A stretch of DNA of 29,819 bases, taken from positions 11,122 to 40,940 of the forward strand of contig NHHR02000011.1 in the NCBI GenBank assembly GCA_002170885.2, given 5' to 3'. Position numbers and translations under genes: made by a program. Of this stretch, positions 20,342-29,185 are shown piece after piece. The notes beneath the pieces are model-generated. The model was not told the DNA's origin. It worked only from the letters and a program-made list of their open reading frames with translations, and did no database searches. This DNA comes from Rhizobiales bacterium TMED168 (GTDB taxonomy: Bacteria > Pseudomonadota > Alphaproteobacteria > MED-G09). Numbering within the stretch: the first letter of the stretch is position 1; each line of letters opens with the position of its first letter.

Positions 20342-22132
20342 CTAGTAAACCCTTTCTTTGGGGGGTATGTAAGCAATATCATTACTTAAAGTATATTCAT
20401 GAACTTTTCTATAAGAAATATCAACTTGGCCATCCTCATCAACCCAAGCTAGAGTGTGCTTCATCCAATCTTCGTCGTTTCTATCAGGAAAATCTTCTCT
20501 TGCATGACTGCCTCTGGACTCTTTCCTTTCATCTGCACCTGAAATAGTTGCAATAGCCTGGACTATCATATTATCAAATTCTAGTGTCTCAATTAAGTCT
20601 GAATTCCAAATAAGTGACCGGTCCTTTATACCAATATCAGACATTCCTTCATAAACTTCACTTATTAAAGCTCGACCCTCTCTTAAAACATCATCGGTTC
20701 TAAATACAGCACAATTATTTTGCATTGTCTTCTGCATTTTTAATCTTAAGTCAGCAGTTGATGTTGATCCATTTGAATTTCTAAATTTATCTAACCTATC
20801 AATAGAATTCTGTCCTGCATTCTTGGGGAAATCAGTTTCAAATACACCTGGTTTTACAGTTTCAGTGCATCGAATTGCTGCTGCACGACCCAAAACTACT
20901 AAATCAATTAAAGAATTTGATCCAAGCCTATTAGCTCCATGAACCGATGCGCAGGCTGATTCACCAACAGCCATAAGTCCAGGGACAATTTTATCTTCAT
21001 CTTCAGGGGATGGATTAAGAACCTCACCCATATAATTAGTGGGAATACCTCCCATATTATAATGGACAGTCGGTAGTACAGGAATTGGTTCTTTAGTAAC
21101 GTCAACACCAGCAAAAACCTTTGCAGACTCAGAAATGCCTGGTAGTCTCTCAGCTAGGATATCAGGATCAATATGATCAAGATGAAGGAAAATATGATCT
21201 TTTTCTTCACCGACACCGCGACCCTCAATAATTTCAACTGTCATTGCTCTTGAAACAACATCGCGAGAAGCTAAATCTTTTGCTTTAGGTGCATATCTCT
21301 CCATAAAGCGTTCACCCTCAGAATTTACAAGATAACCACCTTCTCCTCTTGATCCCTCTGTTATTAAACATCCAGCGCCATAAATACCAGTAGGATGAAA
21401 TTGAACGAATTCCATATCTTGTAGAGGTAAACCAGCTCTTAAGACCATTGCAGATCCATCACCGGTACATGTATGAGCAGAAGTAGCTGAAAAATAAGCC
21501 CTGCCATAGCCTCCTGTTGCAAGAATAGTTTGCGAGGATCTAAACCTATGTAACTTTCCATCCTCCATACACAAAGCTACCACACCAACACACTCACCTG
21601 TTGGAGCCATGATTAAATCAATAGCAAAATATTCAATAAAAAAATCTGCAGATGCGCTAATTGACTTACCGTAAAGTGTATGAAGTATTGCATGACCAGT
21701 TCTATCGGCCGCAGCACACGTTCTTTGAGCAGGAGGGCCTTCACCATATTGTGTCGTCATTCCACCAAAGGGTCTTTGATATATTTTTCCTTCTTCAGTT
21801 CTTGAAAAGGGAACCCCAAAATGTTCAAGCTCATAAACAGCCTTTGGAGAATTTTTGCATAAGTATTCTATGGCGTCTTGATCACCTAACCAGTCTGCAC
21901 CTTTAACAGTATCATACATATGCCAACGCCAATCATCTTCACCTAAATTTCCTAAAGCAGCAGAAATACCACCCTGAGCTGCTACAGTATGACTACGAGT
22001 TGGAAATACCTTGGAAATACAGGCAGTTTTTAAACCTCCTTCCGCAGCACCTAGTGTAGCCCTTAAGCCGGCACCACCAGCTCCAACTACAACTACATCA
22101 TATTCATGGTCTATAAATTCATAATCTGACAT
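20342..22132 (-). CDS. sdhA: Succinate dehydrogenase flavoprotein subunit
   Basis: SdhA oxidises succinate to fumarate using covalently bound FAD on the cytoplasmic side of complex II. The 596-residue product has the FAD loop '[17 protein letters not shown]' (14-30), the covalent attachment residue His48 in '[17 protein letters not shown]', and substrate-site segments '[20 protein letters not shown]' and '[17 protein letters not shown]'. Length is standard. It is separated from sdhD by an unusually long 108-bp AT-rich gap, while the gap to sdhB is only 9 bp. Possible ribosome binding sequence AAGAGA lies upstream of the ATG. Confidence 0.98.
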   Translation of the reverse strand: MSDYEFIDHEYDVVVVGAGGAGLRATLGAAEGGLKTACISKVFPTRSHTVAAQGGISAALGNLGEDDWRWHMYDTVKGADWLGDQDAIEYLCKNSPKAVYELEHFGVPFSRTEEGKIYQRPFGGMTTQYGEGPPAQRTCAAADRTGHAILHTLYGKSISASADFFIEYFAIDLIMAPTGECVGVVALCMEDGKLHRFRSSQTILATGGYGRAYFSATSAHTCTGDGSAMVLRAGLPLQDMEFVQFHPTGIYGAGCLITEGSRGEGGYLVNSEGERFMERYAPKAKDLASRDVVSRAMTVEIIEGRGVGEEKDHIFLHLDHIDPDILAERLPGISESAKVFAGVDVTKEPIPVLPTVHYNMGGIPTNYMGEVLNPSPEDEDKIVPGLMAVGESACASVHGANRLGSNSLIDLVVLGRAAAIRCTETVKPGVFETDFPKNAGQNSIDRLDKFRNSNGSTSTADLRLKMQKTMQNNCAVFRTDDVLREGRALISEVYEGMSDIGIKDRSLIWNSDLIETLEFDNMIVQAIATISGADERKESRGSHAREDFPDRNDEDWMKHTLAWVDEDGQVDISYRKVHEYTLSNDIAYIPPKERVY

Positions 22133-22240
22133 TTCTCAATCTCTTATATATCTAATCCAAAGTTTATATTACAGCTATCTTAAATTAATTAATTAATCTT
22201 ATAAATTACATCTATTAATTAAAAAAATACTAACTAATAA
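22133..22240. other. 108-bp AT-rich gap inside the sdh operon
   Basis: This gap between sdhD and sdhA is far longer than the others in the operon (8 and 9 bp). It holds a short tandem of the 4-mer TTAA (AATTAATTAATTAAT, 22183-22197) that can pair with TATTAATTAA near 22213-22222, forming a weak A-U hairpin in the message. There is no GC-rich stem or clear terminator, and no small open frame with convincing features. It may be a weak internal promoter or an RNA processing site, or simply undeleted spacer. Confidence 0.3.
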
Positions 22241-22582
22241 CTAAAAAAATCCAATATTAATCATTATAATTGCAGTTGCCAATGCGACAATAAGGACCAT
22301 GGTAAAATTAAGCAATCCTAGGAAAAGTCTAGTTCTAGTCTGATCTATATAATCATCTAAAATATGGTTCAGGCCAATCCACATGTGGAAAGACATCGAA
22401 AATGTGAAAATCATTATTATTAACCACATAAAGTTATTCGATAAACCCTCTATTACCACTTCATAAGAATTACTAATATTTTTTATAAAAAAATTAAAAA
22501 CAATAATTCCTAGAATTAAATTAATTAAGGCTGTTATTCTTTGTTGAACAAAATGTTTGGTACCTTCTTTTGAATGATTCAT
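22241..22582 (-). CDS. sdhD: Succinate dehydrogenase membrane anchor subunit
   Basis: SdhD and SdhC anchor complex II and form the quinone site and haem pocket. I place the start at the ATG 22580-22582 (113 residues): it gives the family N-terminus 'MNHSKEGTKHFVQQRITAL', and it lies 8 bp after the sdhC stop. An open frame extends 24 codons further upstream, but that would overlap sdhC by about 60 bp and add an unusual hydrophobic extension. Three membrane segments are apparent (about 18-34, 52-70 and 88-110). 'HMWIGLNHILDDYI' (66-79) includes Asp77-Tyr78, the pair corresponding to the quinone-binding DY of E. coli SdhD. Confidence 0.88.
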   Translation of the reverse strand: MNHSKEGTKHFVQQRITALINLILGIIVFNFFIKNISNSYEVVIEGLSNNFMWLIIMIFTFSMSFHMWIGLNHILDDYIDQTRTRLFLGLLNFTMVLIVALATAIIMINIGFF

Positions 22583-22590
22583 AATTAAAC

Positions 22591-22980
22591 CTAAAGAAAC
22601 CAAAGTAAGAGAGATGAAATAAAAGAAAATAAAACAGTAAGCCGGGCAAGCCATTCAATTGAGCTTAACTCAAATCCTAGACCAAAATCCCAAATAAAGT
22701 GCCTTATTCCACCAAAAAGATGATGAAAAAAGATCCATGTAAATAAAAAAAGTCCAAATTTTATAATTGAAAAAGATAAAAAATAATTAATAAAATTATA
22801 TGTATCTTGTCCTAGTAAAATACACAAATACCAGGATAAAAAAATGAAACTCCCCAAGTATAATATAAAACCTGAAATTCTATGCATCATTGACATAATC
22901 ATTGTAAATGAGATTTTATAAACCTGTAAATGAGGAGAAATTGGTCTCTCTACTGTATTCATTTCATTTTTATTTGTCAT
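22591..22980 (-). CDS. sdhC: Succinate dehydrogenase cytochrome b556 subunit
   Basis: SdhC is the larger membrane anchor and supplies a haem b ligand. The 129-residue product shows the signatures 'RPISPHLQVYK' (12-22), 'SMMHRISG' (30-37) and 'HHLFGGIRHFIWDFG' (86-100). His87 has the same 7-residue spacing to His94 as the E. coli haem ligand His84 to His91. Three hydrophobic membrane helices are evident. It is the first gene of the sdhCDAB operon, divergent from the DUF429 gene across a 95-bp gap that must hold the operon promoter. Confidence 0.93.
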   Translation of the reverse strand: MTNKNEMNTVERPISPHLQVYKISFTMIMSMMHRISGFILYLGSFIFLSWYLCILLGQDTYNFINYFLSFSIIKFGLFLFTWIFFHHLFGGIRHFIWDFGLGFELSSIEWLARLTVLFSFISSLLLWFL

Positions 22981-23020
22981 TGCTAAATAATACTCTAAAG
23001 ATTAATGCTAAAATAATGAT

Positions 23021-23049
23021 TATTTATGATGTTAAATCTATAGTGTAAA
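23021..23049 (-). promoter_or_regulatory. Weak candidate promoter of sdhCDAB
   Basis: On the minus strand TTTACA (23044-23049) and TAAATA (23021-23026) are spaced by 17 bp in the 95-bp divergent gap upstream of sdhC. The -35 is good (five of six), the -10 poor. A start near 23014 would leave a leader of about 35 nt. Treat as tentative. Confidence 0.25.
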
Positions 23050-23075
23050 CATAATTTTTAAAAGAAAATTTTATA

Positions 23076-23774
23076 ATGAAAAAAATTGCAGGAATTGATG
23101 GATCTAAAGGTGGGTGGGTTTGTGTAAGTGGTTATAAAAACAACTATTCAGAATTAGAATTTGAAAAATTCAAAAATTTTAATGATATTCTTTCTAAAAA
23201 TTTTAAATTAATTTTAGTGGATATTCCTATAGGTCTTGATGTTAAACTTACTAAGGGTGGTAGATTGGTTGATAAATTAGCTCGCAGTGAATTATTAACT
23301 AATAAATCCAGCGTATTTAATGCTCCGTCTAGGTTGACCCTAGATGCAAAAAATTATGAAGAGGCTAATGTGATTAATAAAAATCAAGGCATGGGGCTTT
23401 CAAAACAAAGTTGGTATTTAATTAAAAAAATAAAAGAAGTTGATGAATTTATAAAAAAAACAAATTCAATAAATATTTTTGAGTCACACCCAGAAATAGT
23501 TTTTCAAACAATGAAAAAAAATAAAGTTAGCACCAAGAAAAAAAATAGTGATGGAATATTGGAAAGAAAAAAATTGCTTGAAAAAAATGGATTTAGAAAA
23601 TCTTTTATAGAAAAGTTTTTATTTGCTAGAGATAGTTTCTACAAAAAAGATGATTTTATTGATGCCTGTTCACTTTTTTGGTCTGCAAATAGAGTCGCGC
23701 AGAAAAAAGAGTTGAGAATACCAAATAAAATTTTTAGAGATAGCCAAGGAATTATAATGCAGATAAGAGTTTAA
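23076..23774 (+). CDS. DUF429 family protein (predicted RNase H-like nuclease)
   Basis: The 232-residue product matches the DUF429 family, predicted to have an RNase H-like fold and nuclease activity; no physiological role is established that I can cite. Visible hallmarks are the start 'IAGIDGSKGGW' (4-14) with Asp8, 'LILVDIPIGL' (45-54) with Asp49, 'SSVFNAPSR' (78-86), 'ESHPEIVF', and the C-terminal 'KKDDFIDACSLFWSANR'. These acidic residues could form a metal-binding active site. It is a single-gene unit between two metabolic operons, divergent from sdhC and convergent with asd. Its stop shares the palindrome TTAA with the asd stop (4-bp overlap, 23771-23774). Lysine content is high, in line with the AT bias. 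Confidence 0.8.
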   Translation: MKKIAGIDGSKGGWVCVSGYKNNYSELEFEKFKNFNDILSKNFKLILVDIPIGLDVKLTKGGRLVDKLARSELLTNKSSVFNAPSRLTLDAKNYEEANVINKNQGMGLSKQSWYLIKKIKEVDEFIKKTNSINIFESHPEIVFQTMKKNKVSTKKKNSDGILERKKLLEKNGFRKSFIEKFLFARDSFYKKDDFIDACSLFWSANRVAQKKELRIPNKIFRDSQGIIMQIRV

Positions 23775-24787
23775 TATAAAAACTCATCATTTAAAGCTTC
23801 GGCAATTTGTATGGTATTTAAGGCTGCTCCTTTTCTTAAATTATCAGAAACAATCCACATATTAAGACCATATTCAACGGTATCATCTTTTCTTATCCTT
23901 GAAACAAATGTCTCATCGCTTCCAGAGCATTCAACTGGAGTTGAGTAACCCCCATCCTCCCTTTCATCAATTACTTTGCAACCACTAGAATTATCTAAAA
24001 CTTCTTTGGCTTCTTCTTCAGACAGATAGGAATCAAACTCAATGTTTACAGATTCAGCATGGCCAATAAATGTCGGAACTCGAACACACGTAGCATTTAC
24101 AAGAATATCAGGCCTCATAATCTTCTTTGTCTCATTAATCATTTTTTGCTCTTCTTCAGTATTTCCATTTTCTAGAAAGGGTCCAATATGAGGAATTACA
24201 TTAAAAGAAATTTGCTTAGTAAAGTTCTCTGGTTCCACTTCTTGATTAGAAAAAATTCCCTTTGTCTGATTGAATAATTCATCCATGGCATTTTTTCCAG
24301 CGCCTGATGTAGATTGATAAGTGGAAACATTAATACGATTTATTGAAGCGATGTCATCTAAAGGTTTCAACGCAACAACCATTTGAATCGTTGAACAGTT
24401 TGGATTGGCAATGATATTTCTTGTCCTATATTGATCTAACATTTCAATATTAACTTCTGGGACTATCAAAGGAACATCATGGTCCATTCTGAACTTTGAA
24501 GAATTATCTATAACAACACATCCTTGCTCAGCAGCAATAGGGGCATAAATTTCGGCAATATTTCCTCCTGCAGAAAATAGTGCAATTTCTGTATCTGAAA
24601 AGTCATAATTTGCTAAATTTTCAATAACCAAATCTTTGTTACCAAAGGCGATTGTATCACCCTCGCTCCTCTCTGAAGCAAGGGCTATAACATTTTCACA
24701 AGGAAAGTTTCTATTAGAAAGAATATTAAGCATTTCTCTTCCAACGTTTCCTGTTGCGCCCACAATAGCTATCTTTTTTAAACTCAT
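23771..24787 (-). CDS. asd: Aspartate-semialdehyde dehydrogenase
   Basis: Asd reduces aspartyl phosphate to aspartate-semialdehyde, the branch point to lysine, diaminopimelate, threonine and methionine. The 338-residue protein has the NADP-binding 'IVGATGNVGREML' (8-20), 'DNSSKFRMD' (94-102), the nucleophile Cys131 in 'ANPNCSTIQMVVAL', 'STSGAGKNAMDEL', and substrate and base residues Arg236 and His243 in 'CVRVPTFIGHAE'. It is the last gene of leuC-leuD-leuB-asd, 10 bp after leuB, an order usual in alphaproteobacteria. Its TAA stop overlaps the stop of the convergent DUF429 gene. Confidence 0.97.
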   Translation of the reverse strand: MSLKKIAIVGATGNVGREMLNILSNRNFPCENVIALASERSEGDTIAFGNKDLVIENLANYDFSDTEIALFSAGGNIAEIYAPIAAEQGCVVIDNSSKFRMDHDVPLIVPEVNIEMLDQYRTRNIIANPNCSTIQMVVALKPLDDIASINRINVSTYQSTSGAGKNAMDELFNQTKGIFSNQEVEPENFTKQISFNVIPHIGPFLENGNTEEEQKMINETKKIMRPDILVNATCVRVPTFIGHAESVNIEFDSYLSEEEAKEVLDNSSGCKVIDEREDGGYSTPVECSGSDETFVSRIRKDDTVEYGLNMWIVSDNLRKGAALNTIQIAEALNDEFLY

Positions 24788-24797
24788 TTTCTTTATC

Positions 24798-25901
24798 CTA
24801 TGTCAGATTATTAAGTTCAGAAATGACAGCATCGCCCATCTCTACTGTTGAAATAACCTTACTATACTTAGTAGCAATATCTTTTGTCCTATGACCCGAC
24901 TCCAAAACATTAGAAATAGCCTTCTCTAAAAGGTTAGCATCTTCTATTCTTGAAAAACTATACTTCAAAGCCATTGCAAAAGATAATATCGAAGCAAGAG
25001 GATTTGCTATTCCCTGTCCTTCAATATCAGGAGCCGAACCATGTACTGGTTCGTAAAGCGCATTACTAAAAATTCCATCCCTTGCTTTTCCTAGAGATGC
25101 TGATGGTAGCATACCTAAAGAGCCAGTTAACATTGCGGCAACATCGGATAACATATCACCAAACAGATTGTCTGTAACAATTACATCAAATTGTTTAGGC
25201 CATCTCACTAACTGCATTCCACAATTATCTGCTAACATATGTTCAAGCTCAATATCTGAAAATTTTTCTTTATGAAGTTTAGTTACTTCCTCATTCCAAA
25301 GTAAACCAGATTCCATTACATTTCGTTTCTCAGAAGAAGTAACTTTTTTATTTCTTTTTCTTGCTAACTCAAAAGCGACTTCAGCTATCCTTTGAATTTC
25401 CCAAGATTCATATACCTGAGTATTAATTCCCCTTCTATTACCTGAACCTAAATCTTCAATTCCCCTAGGCTCGCCGAAATATATACCTCCGGTAAGTTCT
25501 CTTACGATAATAATGTCTAGACCTTCAATAATTTCTCTCTTTAATGCAGATGCATCAACTAATGCGGGAAAGCATAAAGCAGGTCTGAGATTAGCGAATA
25601 AATCTAAATCTTTTCTAAGCCTTAAAAGCCCTGCCTCAGGTCTATTCTCATATTCAACATTATCCCACTTTGGTCCGCCAACTGCCCCGAATAAAACTGC
25701 ATCACAGTTTTTTGCAAGATTCATAGCTTTCTCTGAAATAGCAGTTTTATTTATTTCGTATGACGCACCACCTACATTTTCATACTCCACCTCAGCAGAT
25801 AGACTAACTTCTTTATTAAACCAATTTATAACCCTATCAACTTCTTGCATAACCTCAGGGCCAATTCCATCACCAGGTAAAATTAAAATTTTATAGCTCA
25901 T
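24798..25901 (-). CDS. leuB: 3-isopropylmalate dehydrogenase
   Basis: LeuB oxidatively decarboxylates 3-isopropylmalate in leucine synthesis. I choose the ATG at 25899-25901, giving 367 residues that begin 'MSYKILILPGDGIGPEV', the family N-terminus. It is preceded by an AGAAGGG ribosome binding site, and it lies 4 bp after the leuD stop. A longer in-frame start at 25964 would overlap leuD by nearly 60 bp. Active-site features are Arg94, Arg96 and Arg106 in 'LLRLRKDLDLFANLRP', Tyr141 in 'RELTGGIYFGEPRG', Lys192, and the metal-binding Asp244, Asp249 and Asp253 around 'VTDNLFGDMLSD'. Confidence 0.96.
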   Translation of the reverse strand: MSYKILILPGDGIGPEVMQEVDRVINWFNKEVSLSAEVEYENVGGASYEINKTAISEKAMNLAKNCDAVLFGAVGGPKWDNVEYENRPEAGLLRLRKDLDLFANLRPALCFPALVDASALKREIIEGLDIIIVRELTGGIYFGEPRGIEDLGSGNRRGINTQVYESWEIQRIAEVAFELARKRNKKVTSSEKRNVMESGLLWNEEVTKLHKEKFSDIELEHMLADNCGMQLVRWPKQFDVIVTDNLFGDMLSDVAAMLTGSLGMLPSASLGKARDGIFSNALYEPVHGSAPDIEGQGIANPLASILSFAMALKYSFSRIEDANLLEKAISNVLESGHRTKDIATKYSKVISTVEMGDAVISELNNLT

Positions 25902-25905
25902 CAAT

Positions 25906-26544
25906 CTAACCCTTCTCAGGACTCCTCCATTGATAATTAATGGAAACCCTCTCTTCATATTCATCTATATAGGAAACTCTTTCAAGAGTAGAGCCAATAT
26001 CATCTAAACCTTTAACCAAACAGTCTTTGTTTATTTCATCAATCTCAAATGAAATTTCTTTGCCCTTAATGACTATTAACTGATCAATCAAATTTACCTC
26101 AAACTCAACACCATTTATTGAGTCATCAATTAATAAGTTTATTTTTTCCTCACTAAGCTTTATTGGCAAAATACCATTCTTAAAGCAGTTGTTAAAAAAT
26201 ATATCTGCAAATGATGGAGCAATGATCACTTTTATTCCAAAATCTAGTATAGACCATGGAGCATGCTCACGACTTGAACCACAACCAAAGTTTTTTCCAG
26301 CAATTAAAATTTTAGATTTATTAAATGGTTCTTTATTTAATATGAAATTATCTATTTGATTGCCTTCCATATCATATCTCATTTCGTCAAATAAATTTTT
26401 ACCTAAACCTGAGCGTTTTATTGTTTTTAGAAATTGTTTAGGAATAATCATATCAGTATCAATATTCATCATAAGACTTAGTTGATTTCCAGATTTATTT
26501 AACATTGCAGCAGCTATGCCACTTACTGAAGTAAATTTTTCCAT
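25906..26544 (-). CDS. leuD: 3-isopropylmalate dehydratase small subunit
   Basis: LeuD is the swivel-domain subunit that, with LeuC, interconverts 2- and 3-isopropylmalate. The 212-residue product has 'NIDTDMIIPKQFL' (27-39) and the substrate-binding loop 'GKNFGCGSSREHAPWSI' (83-99). Length is normal for the bacterial LeuD. It starts 1 bp after the leuC stop and ends 4 bp before leuB, so the three leucine genes form a tight operon. Confidence 0.97.
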   Translation of the reverse strand: MEKFTSVSGIAAAMLNKSGNQLSLMMNIDTDMIIPKQFLKTIKRSGLGKNLFDEMRYDMEGNQIDNFILNKEPFNKSKILIAGKNFGCGSSREHAPWSILDFGIKVIIAPSFADIFFNNCFKNGILPIKLSEEKINLLIDDSINGVEFEVNLIDQLIVIKGKEISFEIDEINKDCLVKGLDDIGSTLERVSYIDEYEERVSINYQWRSPEKG

Positions 26545-26545
26545 T

Positions 26546-27952
26546 TTAATTCATAAACTCCCTTACATCAGCTAGATGACCTTTAATTGCTGCTGCTGCT
26601 GCCATGCCAGGACTAACGAGATGTGTTCTTCCTTCTCTTCCCTGTCTGCCTTCAAAATTTCTATTTGATGTTGATGCACACCTCTCTTTGGGGGATAATT
26701 TATCGGCATTCATAGCTAAGCACATTGAACATCCTGGTTCACGCCACTCAAAACCAGCATTAAGGAATATTTTGTCTAGGCCCTCTTGCTCTGCTTGCTC
26801 TTTAACTAAACCTGAGCCAGGTACAACCATTGCCACAACATTATTTGATACTTTTTTTCCTTCAACAATTGTTGCGGCCTCTCTTAAATCTTCAATTCTT
26901 CCATTGGTACAAGATCCAATGAAGACCCTATCTATTTCAACACCCTTAATTGGAGACCCAGGTGTCAGATTCATATAATCAAGAGATCTCTTGACTGCAC
27001 TTCTTTTGGAATCATCCTCTATATCCTCAAGTTTAGGAATGTTGCCATCAATCGATATAACATCCTCAGGGCTGGTACCCCATGTTACAAGAGGAGATAG
27101 ATTTGCGGCATCAATTTCAATAGATTTATCATATTTTGCACCCTCATCACTGGGCAAAGTCCTCCAATACTCTAATGCATCATCCCAATTTTTTCCTTTA
27201 GGCGACATTGGTCTATTTTTTAAGTACTGAAAAGTTTTTTCATCAGGGGCTATTAATCCAGCTCTTGCACCAGCTTCAATTGTCAAATTACATAAAGTCA
27301 TTCTTCCCTCGATACTAAGCGACTTTACTGCATCTCCTGTATATTCAATTACATAACCAGTTCCACCAGCAGTCCCAATTGCGCCAATTACTGACAACGC
27401 TAAATCTTTGGCTGTAACACTTTCATTACACTTACCATTAATAGTAACTTTAAAGTTTTTTGCTTTTTTTTGGATTAGAGTTTGAGTTGCAAGAACATGT
27501 TCTACCTCTGATGTTCCAATTCCATGAGCCAAAGCTCCAAAAGCTCCATGAGTTGAAGTATGACTATCACCACAAACTATAGTTAAGCCTGGTAATGTAA
27601 ACCCTTGCTCTGGACCAATTATATGGACTATGCCCTGTCTTTTATCACTGGTCTTTATATATTCAATGCCAAAATCATTACAATTATCTTCAAGAGTTTG
27701 AATCTGAATTTCAGATTCTTGATCACTAATTCCCTTAGATCTATCAGTCGTAGGTATATTATGATCAGCAACAGCAAGAGCATTAGAGGGTTTTCTAACT
27801 TTGCGGTTTGACATTCTTAGACCTTCAAAAGCTTGTGGACTAGTTACTTCATGAATAAGATGTCTATCAATATATAAAAGACAGTCATTATTGTCCTCAT
27901 GAACTAGGTGAGTATCCCATATTTTATCATAAATTGTTTTTGGTTCAGACAT
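26546..27952 (-). CDS. leuC: 3-isopropylmalate dehydratase large subunit
   Basis: LeuC is the aconitase-type subunit with a [4Fe-4S] cluster that isomerises isopropylmalate. The 468-residue product shows '[20 protein letters not shown]' (125-144) and the cluster cysteines Cys348 ('IGSCTNGR'), Cys408 and Cys411 ('[10 protein letters not shown]'). The C-terminal alanine run '[11 protein letters not shown]' is a normal family feature. It heads leuC-leuD-leuB-asd; the upstream gap to rplS is only 29 bp, so the leucine genes may be read through from the ribosomal operon. No leader peptide rich in leucine codons is seen. Confidence 0.97.
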   Translation of the reverse strand: MSEPKTIYDKIWDTHLVHEDNNDCLLYIDRHLIHEVTSPQAFEGLRMSNRKVRKPSNALAVADHNIPTTDRSKGISDQESEIQIQTLEDNCNDFGIEYIKTSDKRQGIVHIIGPEQGFTLPGLTIVCGDSHTSTHGAFGALAHGIGTSEVEHVLATQTLIQKKAKNFKVTINGKCNESVTAKDLALSVIGAIGTAGGTGYVIEYTGDAVKSLSIEGRMTLCNLTIEAGARAGLIAPDEKTFQYLKNRPMSPKGKNWDDALEYWRTLPSDEGAKYDKSIEIDAANLSPLVTWGTSPEDVISIDGNIPKLEDIEDDSKRSAVKRSLDYMNLTPGSPIKGVEIDRVFIGSCTNGRIEDLREAATIVEGKKVSNNVVAMVVPGSGLVKEQAEQEGLDKIFLNAGFEWREPGCSMCLAMNADKLSPKERCASTSNRNFEGRQGREGRTHLVSPGMAAAAAIKGHLADVREFMN

Positions 27953-27981
27953 AACGCCCCTCTCATTAAGGAGTATATATC

Positions 27982-28413
27982 TTAGGTTTCGCCTTGAGAA
28001 GCTTCAGATGCATCGGATTTTGCTCCAGAAGCTTGGGTAACTTTCTTTGATATATCGCCCTTACGTTCAGTAATTCTAGCTGATTTACCTCTTCTTGATC
28101 TTAGGTAATATAATTTTGATCTTCTAACACTACCCATCCTTACTACTTCAATAGAGTCAACCAATGGGCTATATAATGAAAATATTCTCTCTACACCTTC
28201 ACCGTAAGAGATTTTTCTGACAGTAAAATTCTGATTTAATCCTTTTCCTGAACGAGCTATACAGACTCCTTCATAAGCCTGCAATCTTTCTCGCTGGCCT
28301 TCTTTAATACGAACATTAACTTTAACAGTATCACCTGGACGAAATTCAGGGATTTCTTTGTCCTTCATTAATTCTTCAATATGTTTAGCTTCTAATGTTT
28401 CAACTATATTCAT
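27982..28413 (-). CDS. rplS: 50S ribosomal protein L19
   Basis: L19 lies at the 30S-50S interface. I start at the ATG 28411-28413 (143 residues, '[16 protein letters not shown]'); an in-frame TTG three codons earlier is less likely. Conserved blocks are '[20 protein letters not shown]' (25-44 region), '[20 protein letters not shown]', and '[20 protein letters not shown]'. A C-terminal tail of about 25 Ser/Ala/Lys-rich residues follows the folded domain; such tails vary in alphaproteobacteria. It follows trmD after a longer gap that contains a hairpin, and leuC starts 29 bp beyond its stop. Confidence 0.97.
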   Translation of the reverse strand: MNIVETLEAKHIEELMKDKEIPEFRPGDTVKVNVRIKEGQRERLQAYEGVCIARSGKGLNQNFTVRKISYGEGVERIFSLYSPLVDSIEVVRMGSVRRSKLYYLRSRRGKSARITERKGDISKKVTQASGAKSDASEASQGET

Positions 28414-28442
28414 AATAATCAACTTTAATTAATTTTTTAAAC

Positions 28443-28486
28443 TAAGGTAGGTCAATTAGCACAGACATTACCTATAAGTCACCTTA
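28443..28486 (-). promoter_or_regulatory. Hairpin between trmD and rplS
   Basis: In the message (minus strand) TAAGGT (28481-28486) pairs with ACCTTA (28443-28448), AGGT (28470-28473) with ACCT (28449-28452), and an AAT/ATT extension continues inward to a 10-base loop, with a 7-base bulge on one side. It begins 7 nt after the trmD stop and ends about 30 nt before the rplS ATG. No T-run follows it in the direction of transcription, so it is not a standard terminator. It could be an mRNA processing or stability element, or an L19 leader. Confidence 0.35.
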
Positions 28487-28492
28487 TTTTTA

Positions 28493-29185
28493 TTATAATT
28501 TATTTTTTTTATTTTCAAAAAGATCTGGCCTTCTTAATTTCGTTAAATTTATTGACTGTTTTTCTTGCCAGTCTTTGATAGCACTATGATTCCCTGAAAG
28601 CAGAATATCAGGAATTTTAATTCCTTTAAAATCATTTGGCTTTGTATATTGAGGATACTCCAAAAGTCCATCAGAAAAAGTTTCTATTAATTTTGAATCT
28701 CCATTACCTAAAACATTAGGCAGTAACCTAATCAAAGAGTCTAGAAATGTTATTGTAGCTATTTCACCACCAGACAAAATATAATCACCAATAGAAATTT
28801 CTTCCATATGATGGAAATCAATTACCCTTTGATCAATTCCTTCAAAGTGACCGCATACAATAGAAACACCCTTGGCTAAAGAAAAGTCTTCAATCATTTT
28901 TTGAGTTAGAGGTTTTCCTTTTGGAGAAAAATATATTAGACGACTTTCTTTATTAAAACATTCATTTATAGCGTTATCAAGAACATCAGGCCTCAAGACC
29001 ATTCCGGGTCCTCCACCTGCAGGTTTTTCATCAACAGACTTATGAGGTCCGAGACCATAATTTTTTAAATCAAATACATTTAAATCCCAAATACCTTTTT
29101 TAAGAGCCTTGCCTGATAGGCTTTTTCCTAGGGGGCCAGGAAACATTTCAGGATATAAAGTTAAAACATCAGCAAACCAAGTCAT
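28493..29185 (-). CDS. trmD: tRNA (guanine-N1-)-methyltransferase
   Basis: TrmD methylates G37 next to the anticodon in certain tRNAs, preventing frameshifting. The 230-residue SPOUT protein has 'KPAGGGPGMVLRPD' (54-67), the deep-knot SAM-binding segments 'YFSPKGKPLTQ' (85-95), 'VCGHFEGIDQRVID' (110-123) and 'ISIGDYILSGGE' (130-141), and the catalytic Asp172 in 'SDGLLEYPQYTKP' (171-183). The ATG follows the rimM stop with no gap, a strong sign of coupled translation. Confidence 0.97.
   Translation of the reverse strand: MTWFADVLTLYPEMFPGPLGKSLSGKALKKGIWDLNVFDLKNYGLGPHKSVDEKPAGGGPGMVLRPDVLDNAINECFNKESRLIYFSPKGKPLTQKMIEDFSLAKGVSIVCGHFEGIDQRVIDFHHMEEISIGDYILSGGEIATITFLDSLIRLLPNVLGNGDSKLIETFSDGLLEYPQYTKPNDFKGIKIPDILLSGNHSAIKDWQEKQSINLTKLRRPDLFENKKNKL

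Noticed and set aside
22583..22654. N-terminal extension of sdhD by 24 residues
   Set aside because: It would overlap the end of sdhC by about 60 bp; the ATG at 22582 gives the expected SdhD N-terminus right after the sdhC stop.
25902..25964. N-terminal extension of leuB by 21 residues
   Set aside because: It would overlap leuD by almost 60 bp, while the internal ATG at 25901 has a good ribosome binding site and gives the family N-terminus.
26589..26602. GCTGCTGCTGCT run near the end of leuC, resembling a triplet microsatellite
   Set aside because: It codes the alanine run 'MAAAAA' that is a normal conserved part of the LeuC C-terminus.
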